From Halalkalibacter oceani (GTDB taxonomy: Bacteria > Bacillota > Bacilli > Bacillales > Bacillaceae_D), in contig NZ_JAMBOL010000004.1 in NCBI RefSeq assembly GCF_023715605.1, positions 124,001 through 188,000 on the forward strand: DNA of 64,000 bases, in the 5' to 3' direction. Shown here one piece after another: positions 7,875-17,066 of the stretch. The position numbers and the translations under genes are program-made. The first letter of the stretch is position 1. Each line of letters starts with the position of its first letter. Under the pieces are notes generated by a model. It was not told the DNA's origin. It saw only the letters and a program-made list of their open reading frames with translations, and searched no databases.

Positions 7875-8951
7875 TCAATGTGTTGCATCAATAAGCATCT
7901 TGACAAAATCCTGATCGTACGTATCCAACACTTTTTGAACATCAGGCGCTTCAGGGCCCATAACCGCTTTCCATTGTTCTCTTTCTTCTGGCGTCATCAC
8001 ATGGACGATCATCCCTTCGCTCTTGACGAATTCTAGGTTTTCTTCCATGCTCTCACGATTCTGCTGAATCTGCATCGGAGCATATTTTTCAAATAAAGTT
8101 GTCAGGATAGCCTGGTCATCGGCTGGAATTTCATCCCAGAGCTTTTTATTCATCACAACAGCAAACGGACTGTAAGAATATTGCGTATATGTCATATACT
8201 TTTGCACTTCATACAGCTTGTTCGCCGTAATCGCTCCCGACACCCCATTTTCCTGGCCATCGGCCACTCCTTGCTGCAATGCGGTATAGAGCTCATTCAA
8301 ACTCATATCCACGACATTTGCCCCGGCAGCTTGAAAACCGGCTATAACAATGTCACCAGCAGCGACTCTCATTTTCAGCCCTTGCATATCCTCCGGCAAA
8401 ATCAGCTCTTTTTTATTATTCGTAATTTCATTCCAGCTGTTTTCCATCCAACCCATAAAGTAATAGCCGCTTTCCCCAGACTTTTCTCTGTAAAAATTCA
8501 TGACTGCCTCATCGTTCAATGCTTTATCTGCTGTTTCAAAATCATCAAAAAGAAACGCTGTCGTCGGAACACGGAACTCAGGTACGTACCCGCCTAATAA
8601 TGGGGAGCCAAAGACACCAATATCAATCGTTCCTTTCTGCACCATATCCACAGTCGTATTCATATTCCCTCCACCGAGCTGAGAATTAGAAAAAACTTTA
8701 CCCGTCAGCCGGCCATCTGTCTTTTCTTCCAGCTCCGCGAAAAGATCCGTCCAAATTTGTACAGCTGTATGACTGTCGCCAAGCGGGGTCGTCAATTGAA
8801 ATTCATGGGTGAAAGAAGATCCCTCTGTAGCCGAAGGGGATGAAGAATCTGGCTGTGAATCTGTATTGGCAGAGCCGCAGCCCGCTAATAAAATGGATAG
8901 GGCGATCCCGATAAACAAGCCAAATGTGATCCGACTTTTTCTAGTATTCAT
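7875..8951 (-). CDS. TRAP transporter solute-binding lipoprotein (DctP type)
   Basis: 358 aa from ATG 8951 (MNTRKSRITFG), which has AGGAG 5 nt upstream. The signal peptide ends in a lipobox LLAGC, so the protein is a lipoprotein tethered outside the membrane. DctP family features include LTTPLGDSHTAVQIWTDLFAELEEKTDGRL, LRVPTTAFLFDD-like text and MQGLKMRVAAGDIVIAGFQAAGANVVDMSLNELYTALQQGVADGQEN, which contains the arginine normally contacting the ligand carboxylate. The ligand is therefore probably a carboxylate. It is the first transporter gene in the order dctP-dctQ-dctM. Confidence 0.9.
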   Translation of the reverse strand: MNTRKSRITFGLFIGIALSILLAGCGSANTDSQPDSSSPSATEGSSFTHEFQLTTPLGDSHTAVQIWTDLFAELEEKTDGRLTGKVFSNSQLGGGNMNTTVDMVQKGTIDIGVFGSPLLGGYVPEFRVPTTAFLFDDFETADKALNDEAVMNFYREKSGESGYYFMGWMENSWNEITNNKKELILPEDMQGLKMRVAAGDIVIAGFQAAGANVVDMSLNELYTALQQGVADGQENGVSGAITANKLYEVQKYMTYTQYSYSPFAVVMNKKLWDEIPADDQAILTTLFEKYAPMQIQQNRESMEENLEFVKSEGMIVHVMTPEEREQWKAVMGPEAPDVQKVLDTYDQDFVKMLIDATH

Positions 8952-9083
8952 GATTCTCCTCTTTTCTTTTCGTTTTTTCGTTTTGTTTTCAAAAGCGGCT
9001 GTTGAACGGCAGATGTTATCATTAAAGTGAAAGGCTTCCCACCTCCCTCCGGCCCGGACGGGTTGATCCATTTTTCTGCTGCT

Positions 9084-10034
9084 TTAGTCGGCTTGCTTCA
9101 CTTGTTTTTTCGGTGCATCGTGTAATTTGTTAGAATGACCCGCTTTATAAACTGCGCTTTCCAGCGGATGGCCTACCAATTGCTCCGCAAAGGAAGCGTT
9201 TTCAATTAACTGATCAAATGTCAATCCGGTCTCAATTCCCATCAGTTCAAGCATATGGACGACATCCTCAGTCGCGACATTGCCTGTCGCGTTAGGAACA
9301 TAAGGGCAGCCGCCAAGTCCACCAATCGCCGTATCAAACGATGTCACTCCGGCCTGCAGCGCTGCATAAATATTGGCTAAGGCCATCCCTCGCGTGTTGT
9401 GCAAATGAAGATTATATTTCATATCCGGGAATTTTTCCTGAACTTGAACCATCGTTTCGTACACATGTTTCGGATCAGCGACACCGATCGTATCGGCAAC
9501 CGTAATGTAGCGAATTCCCATACTCTCGTAAGCCTCTATGACATAAAACAGTTTGTCAATCGGCATCCTTCCTTCAAAAGGGCAGCCGAGTGCGGTTGCC
9601 ATTCCACCTCTGGCGATAACCCCATTCTCCTGGGCGAGCCGGGCAACCTTCTCGTGTTCTTTTAAGGCTTCTTTTGTCGTCTTATTAGCATTTGATATAC
9701 TATGGGAATCCGAGACAGACAGCATTAATTCCCACTCGTCGGCGTTCATGTTCACCGCTCTCTCCGCTCCACGGTAATTCGGAACGAGAACATTATAAAC
9801 AGTGCCCGGCCGACGCTTTATTTTTGCCATTACTTCCTCAGCATCTGCTAATTGCGGAACAGCCTTCGGATGAGCAACCGATGTCACTTGAATCGCTTTA
9901 AAGCCACAATCTGATAAATCATCAGTCATTTTAATTTTTTCTTCTGTCGGAATAAATCTCGATTCGATTTGTAATCCGTCACGTGGGCCAACTTCGACAA
10001 TTTCAACCTCTTTCGGTAAATGGAAACGATTCAT
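9084..10034 (-). CDS. Hydroxymethylglutaryl-CoA lyase-like enzyme
   Basis: 316 aa, DRE-TIM metallolyase of the HMG-CoA lyase group. VEVGPRDGLQ at 14-22 carries the catalytic Arg/Asp; HLHNTRGMALANIYAAL carries the metal-binding histidines; the flexible-loop signature GGLGGCPYVPNATGNVATED has the family cysteine. Such enzymes cleave HMG-CoA to acetyl-CoA and acetoacetate, and relatives cleave other 3-hydroxy-3-methylacyl-CoAs. The start overlaps the stop of the upstream CoA-transferase by one base (TAATG), so the two are translationally coupled and probably act in sequence: CoA activation, then C-C cleavage. Confidence 0.85.
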   Translation of the reverse strand: MNRFHLPKEVEIVEVGPRDGLQIESRFIPTEEKIKMTDDLSDCGFKAIQVTSVAHPKAVPQLADAEEVMAKIKRRPGTVYNVLVPNYRGAERAVNMNADEWELMLSVSDSHSISNANKTTKEALKEHEKVARLAQENGVIARGGMATALGCPFEGRMPIDKLFYVIEAYESMGIRYITVADTIGVADPKHVYETMVQVQEKFPDMKYNLHLHNTRGMALANIYAALQAGVTSFDTAIGGLGGCPYVPNATGNVATEDVVHMLELMGIETGLTFDQLIENASFAEQLVGHPLESAVYKAGHSNKLHDAPKKQVKQAD

Positions 10035-11236
10035 TAAATAACACCCTCCTCGATATATCTTTCCAGTTCTGCTTGAGTAATGCCTAACTGTTGATACACT
10101 TCTTCATTGTGTTCTCCTAATTGCGGCCCGACACTTTGCACCGTTCCCGGCGTTTTTGAAAACTTTGGTACGACACCAGGAATCGAAACTTTGCCCAATT
10201 TAGGATGATCCATCTCAATAATGGCCTCTCTCGCCTTATATTGCGGGTCTTTAAAAATCGAAGCAATATCATAGACAGGACAGACAGGAATCCCATTGTC
10301 ATCGCAAATTTGTTGGATTTCTTCTGCTGTGTGCTGCTTAAACCATTTATCTATCATCTGATGAAGCTCATCTTTGCGAAGAAGGCGCGCCTCGTTCGTT
10401 GAATAATCCGGATCCGTTTTCATTTCCGGCCGCCCCAGAACTTCTGCCAGCCGATAAAACGTCGGGTTTGTACTCGTAGTTAGCGCCAGCCACTCTCCAT
10501 CTTTTGCTTGAAAGGTGCCTACTGGTGCAGCATTCGTTTGCTCGTTTCCAGTACGTTCTTTAATGGCCCCGGTATATCCGTGTTCGATCACAACTGTCTC
10601 TAATATCCGAAACAGGGATTCGAATAAAGCAATATCGACATCCTGGCCAGGCCCATTTCGTGTATCGCGGTGATAGAGGGCTACCATCGCCCCAAGTGCC
10701 GCGAAAATTCCTGTTACATAGTCGGCCAGCGGAACCGGCGGCGAAAGAGGTGGCCGATCAGGATAGCCGCATAAATAGGTGTAGCCGCTGAACGCCGTTG
10801 CCGACGTGCCGAAGCCGGCTTTATGCCTGGCGGGACCGGTGTGACCATATCCGCTCACATGAATGATGATAAGATCGGGGTTTGCTTCGCGAATGCGCTC
10901 GATCGGCAATCCCCACTTGTCTAACGTTCCCGGCCTGAAATTTTCAAATAAAAGATCAGTATGTTTAACAAGGCGTAAAAACAGTTCCTGTCCTTTCTCT
11001 TTTTTCAAATTTAAGGTGATCGCTTTTTTATTTCGGGTTACTGCCACCCATGGCAATGATTCCGCTTGTTCCGTCGGCTGCATGCCCCGCAGCGTGTCTC
11101 CTCTCCCTGGCATCTCAACTTTGATGACATCGGCGCCATAGTCACCTAGCAGAGAGGCGGCAAAGGGGGCAGCAAATACTGTTGAAATATCCAAAATTCG
11201 CACATTCTCCAGCGGCCCTCGCTTTTTGTCGAGCAT
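10034..11236 (-). CDS. CaiB/BaiF (class III) CoA-transferase, module A, copy 1
   Basis: 400 aa. LENVRILDISTVFAAPFAASLLGDYGADVIKVEMPGRGD at the N terminus and PLADYVTGIFAALGAM with the catalytic Asp identify the family. It is the first gene of the long minus-strand run of module A and is coupled to the HMG-CoA-lyase-like gene. Together they suggest activation of a 3-hydroxy-3-methyl-type acid followed by cleavage. The RBS is GGAGGG. A palindromic cre-like sequence (11254-11267) lies just upstream of the start, where a repressor would block transcription or initiation. Confidence 0.87.
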   Translation of the reverse strand: MLDKKRGPLENVRILDISTVFAAPFAASLLGDYGADVIKVEMPGRGDTLRGMQPTEQAESLPWVAVTRNKKAITLNLKKEKGQELFLRLVKHTDLLFENFRPGTLDKWGLPIERIREANPDLIIIHVSGYGHTGPARHKAGFGTSATAFSGYTYLCGYPDRPPLSPPVPLADYVTGIFAALGAMVALYHRDTRNGPGQDVDIALFESLFRILETVVIEHGYTGAIKERTGNEQTNAAPVGTFQAKDGEWLALTTSTNPTFYRLAEVLGRPEMKTDPDYSTNEARLLRKDELHQMIDKWFKQHTAEEIQQICDDNGIPVCPVYDIASIFKDPQYKAREAIIEMDHPKLGKVSIPGVVPKFSKTPGTVQSVGPQLGEHNEEVYQQLGITQAELERYIEEGVI

Positions 11237-11253
11237 AGAAACCCTCCTCCGTT

Positions 11254-11267
11254 ATTAAGCGCTTTCA
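11254..11267. promoter_or_regulatory. cre/LacI-type operator upstream of module A
   Basis: On the minus strand TGAAAGCGCTTAAT, with the 8-bp palindrome AAGCGCTT. It lies 18 bp before the start codon of the first CoA-transferase. It resembles CcpA sites and the sites at 7362 and 19063. Confidence 0.4.
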
Positions 11268-11411
11268 TTTCAGTAAACAGCTTGAATCCTGCTCCCGATT
11301 ATGGAGCATGGATCCAATGACATGCGGTAAACGACATCGCTTCCATACGCTGACGATGATATGTCTGCTTCACCACCGGCCCTCCTTTTGTCCGCTACAA
11401 AGAGCTATAAT

Positions 11412-12062
11412 TTAATCTCTGGCCCATTTTATAAAGTACTCTGCATCGTTCATATAGTGCTCACGCGTTACAGCTTCAGCCAAATCTTCATTTCTGCTTT
11501 TTACCGCTTCAAAAATCGCGGTATGCTCATCAAGAAAGTTTGGTCGAAACCCGACGTTACTATGGAAAATCCGGTAACGGAGAATCTGTGACCGCAATTG
11601 ATCCATCATGCTGATTAAAGGCTCATTATGACTCGCAACAATAATCGTGTCATGAAATTCCGTGTTTTTGCTAATGACTTTAGCCGGTTTGTTTTGCTCG
11701 AGAAACTGCTGACATAGAATCAGGTTTTCTTCAAGCAGTTCAAGCTGCTCTGTTGTGATCATCTTCGCCGCCTTCCGTGCCGCTAATCCCTCCAGCACTG
11801 ACCGGCATTCGTAAATGCTGATAATCTCTTCTTTCGTAAGCTCCGTAACTACACAGCCTTGACCCGAGGTAAACTCAACCAGCCCCTCACGCTCCAGCTT
11901 GCGAATCGCCTCCCGTATCGGAGTTCGGCTCGCATTGTACCGTTCGGCAATTCTTGCTTCGATCAGCTTTTCTCCTGGAGCATATTCACCATTGATAATC
12001 GCGGTTTTTAACGATTCATAGACTATCTCGTACAAGCTTTCTTTTTTTAAGCTTTTTCTCAC
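11412..12062 (-). CDS. GntR family regulator, FadR/FCD subfamily
   Basis: 216 aa. N-terminal winged helix typical of GntR: EKLIEARIAERYNASRTPIREAIRKLEREGLVEF at about 30-65. The C-terminal FCD ligand domain is present, with EFHDTIIVASHN and the HTAIFEAVKSRNEDLAEAVTREH helix carrying metal- or ligand-binding histidines. The start is GTG. FCD regulators usually respond to small carboxylates or CoA-pathway intermediates. Its place at the head of module A makes it the likely specific regulator, with the module's acid or an intermediate as inducer. A TTGTATACAA palindrome upstream suggests autoregulation. Confidence 0.85.
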   Translation of the reverse strand: MRKSLKKESLYEIVYESLKTAIINGEYAPGEKLIEARIAERYNASRTPIREAIRKLEREGLVEFTSGQGCVVTELTKEEIISIYECRSVLEGLAARKAAKMITTEQLELLEENLILCQQFLEQNKPAKVISKNTEFHDTIIVASHNEPLISMMDQLRSQILRYRIFHSNVGFRPNFLDEHTAIFEAVKSRNEDLAEAVTREHYMNDAEYFIKWARD

Positions 12063-12116
12063 ATCACTCCACCCACCTGTGAATACAATATTTATGATTT
12101 AATACAATTATATTTT

Positions 12117-12126
12117 TTGTATACAA
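12117..12126. promoter_or_regulatory. Probable operator of the GntR regulator
   Basis: Perfect palindrome TTGTATACAA about 55 bp upstream of the GTG start, with related half sites AATACAAT nearby (near 12083 and 12101). FCD-type GntR proteins commonly bind TNGTATACNA-like palindromes, so autoregulation is likely. Confidence 0.55.
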
Positions 12127-12174
12127 TTATGTCAATTCATTTTTTTTGAAAATTTTTATTTTAGTGATAAATAA

Positions 12175-12208
12175 AAACACCTCATGCGATTTATAGCATG
12201 AGGTGTTT
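12175..12208. terminator. Bidirectional hairpin terminator
   Basis: Perfect 13-bp stem AAACACCTCATGC/GCATGAGGTGTTT around an 8-nt loop, with A and T tracts on the two sides. It lies between the GntR gene and module B. Confidence 0.6.
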
Positions 12209-12535
12209 AGGCTGTAGAAAAGCGAGGGTGGGTCAAAAGTATTTTAACCTATATGACTAACCGAACAAATGAAAAGAAGGGGATCCGCCGCTCCTAATCA
12301 TATTCTATAAAAAAGCCCGTTGACCGTCTCTTTTTACGAGACTTTGCCGACAGACTGAACCACATTATGCGTTTTATCGCATGAAGTGGTTCATCAGATA
12401 CTTGCTTGAATAAGTTTTTCAGGGGGACCGGAAATCTATTTCAAGAAAAAAGCAAATGGCGTCTGTACCCCGTTTCTTTTAGCTCATTTTGTGCAGCCTG
12501 CTTTCAACCTTTCTCGCTAAGGGAGCAATCAGCTT
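12209..12535. other. Non-coding gap with hairpins at the end of module B
   Basis: No credible gene. It holds a hairpin GTCTC/GAGAC near 12328-12345 next to an A/T tract, and a second hairpin GAACCAC...GTGGTTC at 12357-12392 whose core ATTATGC/GCATGA resembles the terminator at 12175. These probably end transcription of the dehydrogenase gene, which reads towards them. Confidence 0.45.
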
Positions 12536-13645
12536 CTATTGCAGCTCACCGAGAGGAATCTTTTCCATCTCTTTCACAATCGCATCTCCCAGTTCGACAG
12601 TCGAGCTTTCACCGCCGATGTCGCGCGTTTTCACCCCGGAAGCGACGGCGCGGGCAACCGCTTTTTCGATCAGCGAAGCGGCTTGCCGCGCCGCTTCATT
12701 CTGGTGCTTATCAGCAAGCCAGTCGAGCATCATCGAACCTGATAAAATTGTAGCGATTGGATTGGCGATCCCTTTCCCGGCGATCGTCGGAGCAGAGCCG
12801 TGCGCCGGCTGAAACATGGCGTGATCGTAGCCAATGTCGCCTGAAGGCGCCATTCCCATTCCGCCTACTAACGCAGCGACCAAATCTGAAAGAATATCGC
12901 CAAACATATTTTCCGAGACGATGACGTCATAGTTTTGCGGATTTTGGATTAACCATAAAGATAGAGCATCGATGTACGCATAGTCGGTGGCGACTTCGCC
13001 TTTATATTGGTCGGCCACTTCCGTATAAACCTTTCTGAAAAAGGCAAGTGACTTAAAGACATTGCTCTTATCGCAGCATGTCACAATTTTTTGGCCATCG
13101 CTGACCCGGCCATTTCTTTTTTGTGCCAGCTTGAACGCATAATCGCAAATTTTCTCCGTCCCTGTTCTTGAAATCATCATCGTGTCGGCGACGACCTGAT
13201 TGACGATCTGGCTCCCTCCCTTAAAGGACGTAAACAGCCCTTCCGTATTTTCACGGACAATAACCAAATCGATGTTTTCTTTGTTTTCCAATGGAGTTTT
13301 GACGCCCTCAAATAGTTTCACCGGTCTCACTCCGGCAAAGAGGTCAAGCTCAAAGCGCAGCGTTAAGATGACCTTCCCTTGTACCTCTGTACCATCTTCC
13401 CAGACGACTTCGGGGATTCCCATACTGCCTAAAAAAATCGCATCGCTTTCTTTACACTCCTCATATGTGGAATCCGGAAACACATCACCCGTTTTGACAT
13501 AGTGGCCAGCACCGGCATCGTACTTCTGAAAATCAAGGGAAAACCCGCTGACAATTTTCTCCGCGGCCTGAAGCACTTTGATTCCCTCCGAGATAATTTC
13601 CGGGCCGACGCCATCTCCTGGTAATGTGGCAATGTTAAATTTCAT
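12536..13645 (-). CDS. Isocitrate/isopropylmalate dehydrogenase family enzyme (substrate unassigned)
   Basis: 369 aa, full length for the beta-decarboxylating dehydrogenase family. Visible motifs are LPGDGVGPEI at the N terminus, LRFELDLFAGVRPV in the substrate-recognition region, NIDLVIVRENTEGLF, and the C-terminal FQPAHGSAPTIAGKGIANPIA that binds NAD(P). The recognition helix does not match classic LeuB or Icd exactly, so malate, tartrate, 3-methylmalate or isopropylmalate-like substrates are all possible. It is the last gene of module B, 18 bp behind a CoA-transferase, so it probably oxidises and decarboxylates a hydroxyacid made by or feeding that pathway. Confidence 0.8.
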   Translation of the reverse strand: MKFNIATLPGDGVGPEIISEGIKVLQAAEKIVSGFSLDFQKYDAGAGHYVKTGDVFPDSTYEECKESDAIFLGSMGIPEVVWEDGTEVQGKVILTLRFELDLFAGVRPVKLFEGVKTPLENKENIDLVIVRENTEGLFTSFKGGSQIVNQVVADTMMISRTGTEKICDYAFKLAQKRNGRVSDGQKIVTCCDKSNVFKSLAFFRKVYTEVADQYKGEVATDYAYIDALSLWLIQNPQNYDVIVSENMFGDILSDLVAALVGGMGMAPSGDIGYDHAMFQPAHGSAPTIAGKGIANPIATILSGSMMLDWLADKHQNEAARQAASLIEKAVARAVASGVKTRDIGGESSTVELGDAIVKEMEKIPLGELQ

Positions 13646-13663
13646 CCTGTCCGCTCCCCTCGC

Positions 13664-14866
13664 TTAAATAATATTGTTTTTCTTGAATTCTTCTATTTCT
13701 TCGGCGCTTAAGCCCAACTCCTGATAAACCTCCTCATTGCAGCTTCCTTTTTCCAACCCTGTATTTCTGATTTTCCCCGGCGTGCGGGAAAACTTCGGAA
13801 TGACATTAAGCATTTTCACCGAACCGAAATCATCGTCCGGCACATCAATAAAGTTTTCGCGAAAATTAAAATGAGGATCCTGCAACATTTCCGCTGTATC
13901 ATAAACGGGAGCAATCGTTGCTTCATATTCCATGAATCGTTTCAGAATTTCTTCCTGCGTGTGGAGAATCATCCAATCGGCCATGATTTGTTCCAGTTCT
14001 TCGGCATGTTGTAATCTCGCCTGGTTATCTTTAAATTTCGGATCATGAATGAGCTCCTCCCGCCCGATCGCTTTAAAAATCCGCTCAACAATTGATTGCG
14101 CGCTGCCGGATACAGCAACCCATTTTTTATCCTTCGTTTGGTAGAGGTTTCTTGGAACGGACCACTCCGAACGATTTCCCATCCGTTTCGGCAGAACACC
14201 GAGCTGATCATATTCCATCACCTGATTTCCTAAAATACCCATTAACGCTTCATATATTGGCAAATCAATATACTGGCCCTTTCCGTCCGGAGAGTGCTCG
14301 CGCTCATAGATCGCCGTCATCGTCGCGAATGCCCCGAGCAACGCAGTAGCTTGATCGGCGAGCGCAAAGTTTGGCAGGAGGGGACCGCTGTCAGGAAAAC
14401 CGTTTATATTGGCAAAGCCGCCCATTGCTTCTGCCAATGTGCCAAATCCCGGCCGGCTGCTGTAAGGCCCGTTCTCGCCAAACCCTGACACCTTGACCAT
14501 AATTAATTTTTCATTTACCGCCGACAAGTTCTCATAATCAATATTCCATTTTTTCAGCGTGTTAGGACGGAAATTGGTTATCACTACATCCGCTGTCTTC
14601 GATAACCGGTAAAACAGCTCCTGCCCTTTCTCCGTCCCCAAATTTAAGGTGATCGGCTTCTTGTTCCGCGACATCAGCTTCCATTCCAATGACTTGCCTT
14701 CCTTAATCTTTCCGGCGAACCTTAAAGCGTCTCCTTTTGGAGGCTCCACTTTGATCACATCGGCTCCGAAGTCGCCAAGATATGACGCCAGCTTCGGGCC
14801 TGCAATGATTGATGATGCGTCAATCACTCGTAAGCCGGCTAACGGTAACTTGTTCTCATTTGTCAT
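13664..14866 (-). CDS. CaiB/BaiF (class III) CoA-transferase, module B
   Basis: 400 aa from ATG 14866 (MTNENKLPLAG), with AAGGTGG 5 nt upstream; an in-frame GTG three codons earlier is less likely. LAGLRVIDASSIIAGPKLASYLGDFGADVIKVEPPKGD and ALADQATALLGAF with the catalytic Asp assign the family. It lies between tctA and the dehydrogenase. By analogy with citramalate or mesaconate pathways it could charge the TctABC substrate with CoA for cleavage by the CitE-like lyase; this is inference. Confidence 0.86.
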   Translation of the reverse strand: MTNENKLPLAGLRVIDASSIIAGPKLASYLGDFGADVIKVEPPKGDALRFAGKIKEGKSLEWKLMSRNKKPITLNLGTEKGQELFYRLSKTADVVITNFRPNTLKKWNIDYENLSAVNEKLIMVKVSGFGENGPYSSRPGFGTLAEAMGGFANINGFPDSGPLLPNFALADQATALLGAFATMTAIYEREHSPDGKGQYIDLPIYEALMGILGNQVMEYDQLGVLPKRMGNRSEWSVPRNLYQTKDKKWVAVSGSAQSIVERIFKAIGREELIHDPKFKDNQARLQHAEELEQIMADWMILHTQEEILKRFMEYEATIAPVYDTAEMLQDPHFNFRENFIDVPDDDFGSVKMLNVIPKFSRTPGKIRNTGLEKGSCNEEVYQELGLSAEEIEEFKKNNII

Positions 14867-14881
14867 ATATACCACCTTCAG

Positions 14882-16396
14882 TTATCCTTTATTGTCAACA
14901 CCGATATCTTTGTTGCTGCCTTTGATCCGCTTGATGAGCGATTTGATAAGCGGGAAGAAAATAGCGAGTAACGCCAAAGCCAAAATCGTTCCACTAATCG
15001 GTCGAGTAAACAGGACACTAATCTCCCCGCCGCCTATTTGAACAGCACGTCTTAAATGAGATTCAGCCAGCGACCCAAGTACAATTCCAATGACAATCGG
15101 ACCAATCGGGAACTTGATTTTTTCTAAAAAGAAACCGAGCACGCCGAACACTAACATAATCCACAAATCGAACACATTGTTTCTCAACGCAAAGGTTCCA
15201 ACGACGCAGAATAAAAAAATGAATGCGCCTAAATAGCTGTAAGACACTCGCAAAATACTTTTAAACAGGTAGATAAACGGCCTCGCTAAAACTAAGATCA
15301 GCACCATCGACAAGAGCAGCGCAATAAAAATGGTATAAACGAGCTCCGACTGGTTCGTTAAAACCATTGGTCCGGGCTGAATGCCGTGAAGAATAAATGC
15401 TCCTAAAAGGACGGCCGTCGTCGCCCCACCGGGAATCCCAAGGGCGATTAGCGGAATAAAGGAACCCATTGCCGCCGCATTGTTTCCTGATTCCGGCGCC
15501 GCAATCCCCTCTGGTATTCCTGTTCCAAACTTCTCCGGCTCCTTCGACCAGCGGACCGCTTCACTGTAACTGACCATCGCCGCAGTAGTGGCCCCGGCCC
15601 CCGGTAAAATTCCGATCCACGTGCCGATGAAAGAGGAGCGCACGATCGTCGTCGAGATTTTCTTGATGATGCTTCTGTCAGGCAGTCTCGTCGTCGACTC
15701 CCGCACGGCCTTTTTCAATGTATGGTCTTCCTGAGCTTTCCGGAAGATTTCAGAAATGGCGAAAAGTCCAATTAAAACAGGAACGAACGGAATTCCGGCA
15801 TAGAGCTGCTCATACTCAAATGTGTAGCGATGCGCGCCCGAGCTCGGGTCAATCCCGACAGTCGCAATGAACAATCCGAAAAGAACACCAATTAAACCAA
15901 GAATCACCTTTTTATTTGATAAGGAAGCGACAACGGTTAAACCGAGAAACGCAATCGCAAAATATTCCGCTGAAGAAAAGCGAAGCGCCAAACTGGCTAA
16001 GAAGGGAGTTAAAAAGATTAAAAACAACACTCCGACCAAGCCGCCGATCGCCGAACTGAAAATGGAAATTCCGAGCGCTTTTCCCGGCTCCCCCTTTTTG
16101 GCCATCGTATACCCGTCAAACACCGTCGCCAAAGCTTCCGGGGTACCGGGCGTCCGGAATAATATCGCACTAATGGACGCTGAAAAGACCGAAGTCACAT
16201 AAATCGTAGTCATGATAATAAAAGCAGCGATCGTATCCATCCCGTATGTGATCGGGACTAAAATGATAACGAGCATCGTTCCACTAATGCCAGGAGTCGC
16301 CCCGCCGAGAAAGCCGACGATGACGCCTAAGACCAAGGCCAATAAATAAATAGGATCCAAAATATTCATTAAGCCTAAAAACAGTGCTTCTCCCAT
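14882..16396 (-). CDS. tctA: Tripartite tricarboxylate transporter large permease TctA
   Basis: 504 aa, about 11-12 hydrophobic segments. Family signatures: LGGATPGISGTMLVIILVP near the N terminus, FRTPGTPEALATVFDGY, GILPGAGATTAAMVSYSEA and IPEGIAAPESGNNAAAMGSFIPLIALGIPGG. TctA is the main channel of the tripartite transporters driven by ion gradients. It stands about 50 bp after tctB and 15 bp before the CoA-transferase. The RBS is AAAGGAAG. Confidence 0.92.
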   Translation of the reverse strand: MGEALFLGLMNILDPIYLLALVLGVIVGFLGGATPGISGTMLVIILVPITYGMDTIAAFIIMTTIYVTSVFSASISAILFRTPGTPEALATVFDGYTMAKKGEPGKALGISIFSSAIGGLVGVLFLIFLTPFLASLALRFSSAEYFAIAFLGLTVVASLSNKKVILGLIGVLFGLFIATVGIDPSSGAHRYTFEYEQLYAGIPFVPVLIGLFAISEIFRKAQEDHTLKKAVRESTTRLPDRSIIKKISTTIVRSSFIGTWIGILPGAGATTAAMVSYSEAVRWSKEPEKFGTGIPEGIAAPESGNNAAAMGSFIPLIALGIPGGATTAVLLGAFILHGIQPGPMVLTNQSELVYTIFIALLLSMVLILVLARPFIYLFKSILRVSYSYLGAFIFLFCVVGTFALRNNVFDLWIMLVFGVLGFFLEKIKFPIGPIVIGIVLGSLAESHLRRAVQIGGGEISVLFTRPISGTILALALLAIFFPLIKSLIKRIKGSNKDIGVDNKG

Positions 16397-16448
16397 TGGT
16401 ATCTTCCTTTCTCATATCAGGATCTGTTCACCGTCGAAAAGCCTGATA

Positions 16449-16979
16449 TTAATAGATAAGCAAACTTAAATCGCGAAAAATTCCTACACCCCGCGGAAGC
16501 GGAACACGAAGAAGATTGATAAATAGAAACGTAAGAAAAGCGGTGCCCAATACTGATGTTAAGACAAGGGATGACCACTTTTTCACACCCATTAATAACG
16601 TAATGGCGACTAAAATAACGAGTGAGGAAAGAATAAAGCCAACCAAAGGCAAAAGAATGACGTACGCAAAAGAGATCGCAATCATCAGCCATAATCGATT
16701 CGGAAATGCAGGCGCTTCGTCGACAAAGTCAGAATCATCCAATTGAGCTTCAACGCCTTCTTGCTCCTCTGCCGCATCCGCTCTGTTCGTTTTCCGTTGA
16801 ATGATTGTTTTTACTAGCAAGATGATTCCAAGAACCAGCATCGAGCTTAAAAGAAAGGTCGGCCAAAACGTCGAACTTAAAGTTGCATCTGTTTCTCTCT
16901 CGACAATCTGTCCTGTCTGAATGAGGAAAAAAGCGCTGAACAAAATTGTGATAATCGAAACAACAATATTTGTTCTCAT
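16449..16979 (-). CDS. tctB: Tripartite tricarboxylate transporter small permease TctB
   Basis: 176 aa with four membrane segments, grouped as one N-terminal helix plus one and then a closely spaced C-terminal pair around SLVILVAITLLMGVKKWSSLVLTSVLGTAFLTFLFINLLRVPLPRG; the final LLRVPLPRG is typical for TctB. An acidic cytoplasmic or outer loop lies at 65-90. The start has AGGAGG. It lies between tctC and tctA. Confidence 0.85.
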   Translation of the reverse strand: MRTNIVVSIITILFSAFFLIQTGQIVERETDATLSSTFWPTFLLSSMLVLGIILLVKTIIQRKTNRADAAEEQEGVEAQLDDSDFVDEAPAFPNRLWLMIAISFAYVILLPLVGFILSSLVILVAITLLMGVKKWSSLVLTSVLGTAFLTFLFINLLRVPLPRGVGIFRDLSLLIY

Positions 16980-17010
16980 GAAAATCCTCCTATCATCATT
17001 TTTGCTGAAG

Positions 17011-17047
17011 GGGTTGTGCCAAAAGCCTTATTCTTTTGACACAACCC
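17011..17047 (-). terminator. Intercistronic hairpin between tctC and tctB
   Basis: GGGTTGTG.CAAAAG...CTTTTG.CACAACCC forms a long stem with a 7-nt loop. It lacks a strong T run on the minus strand, so partial termination or mRNA protection is likely. That would yield more binding protein (TctC) than permease. Confidence 0.55.
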
Positions 17048-17066
17048 GTTTCTGCATGTTCTTTTC

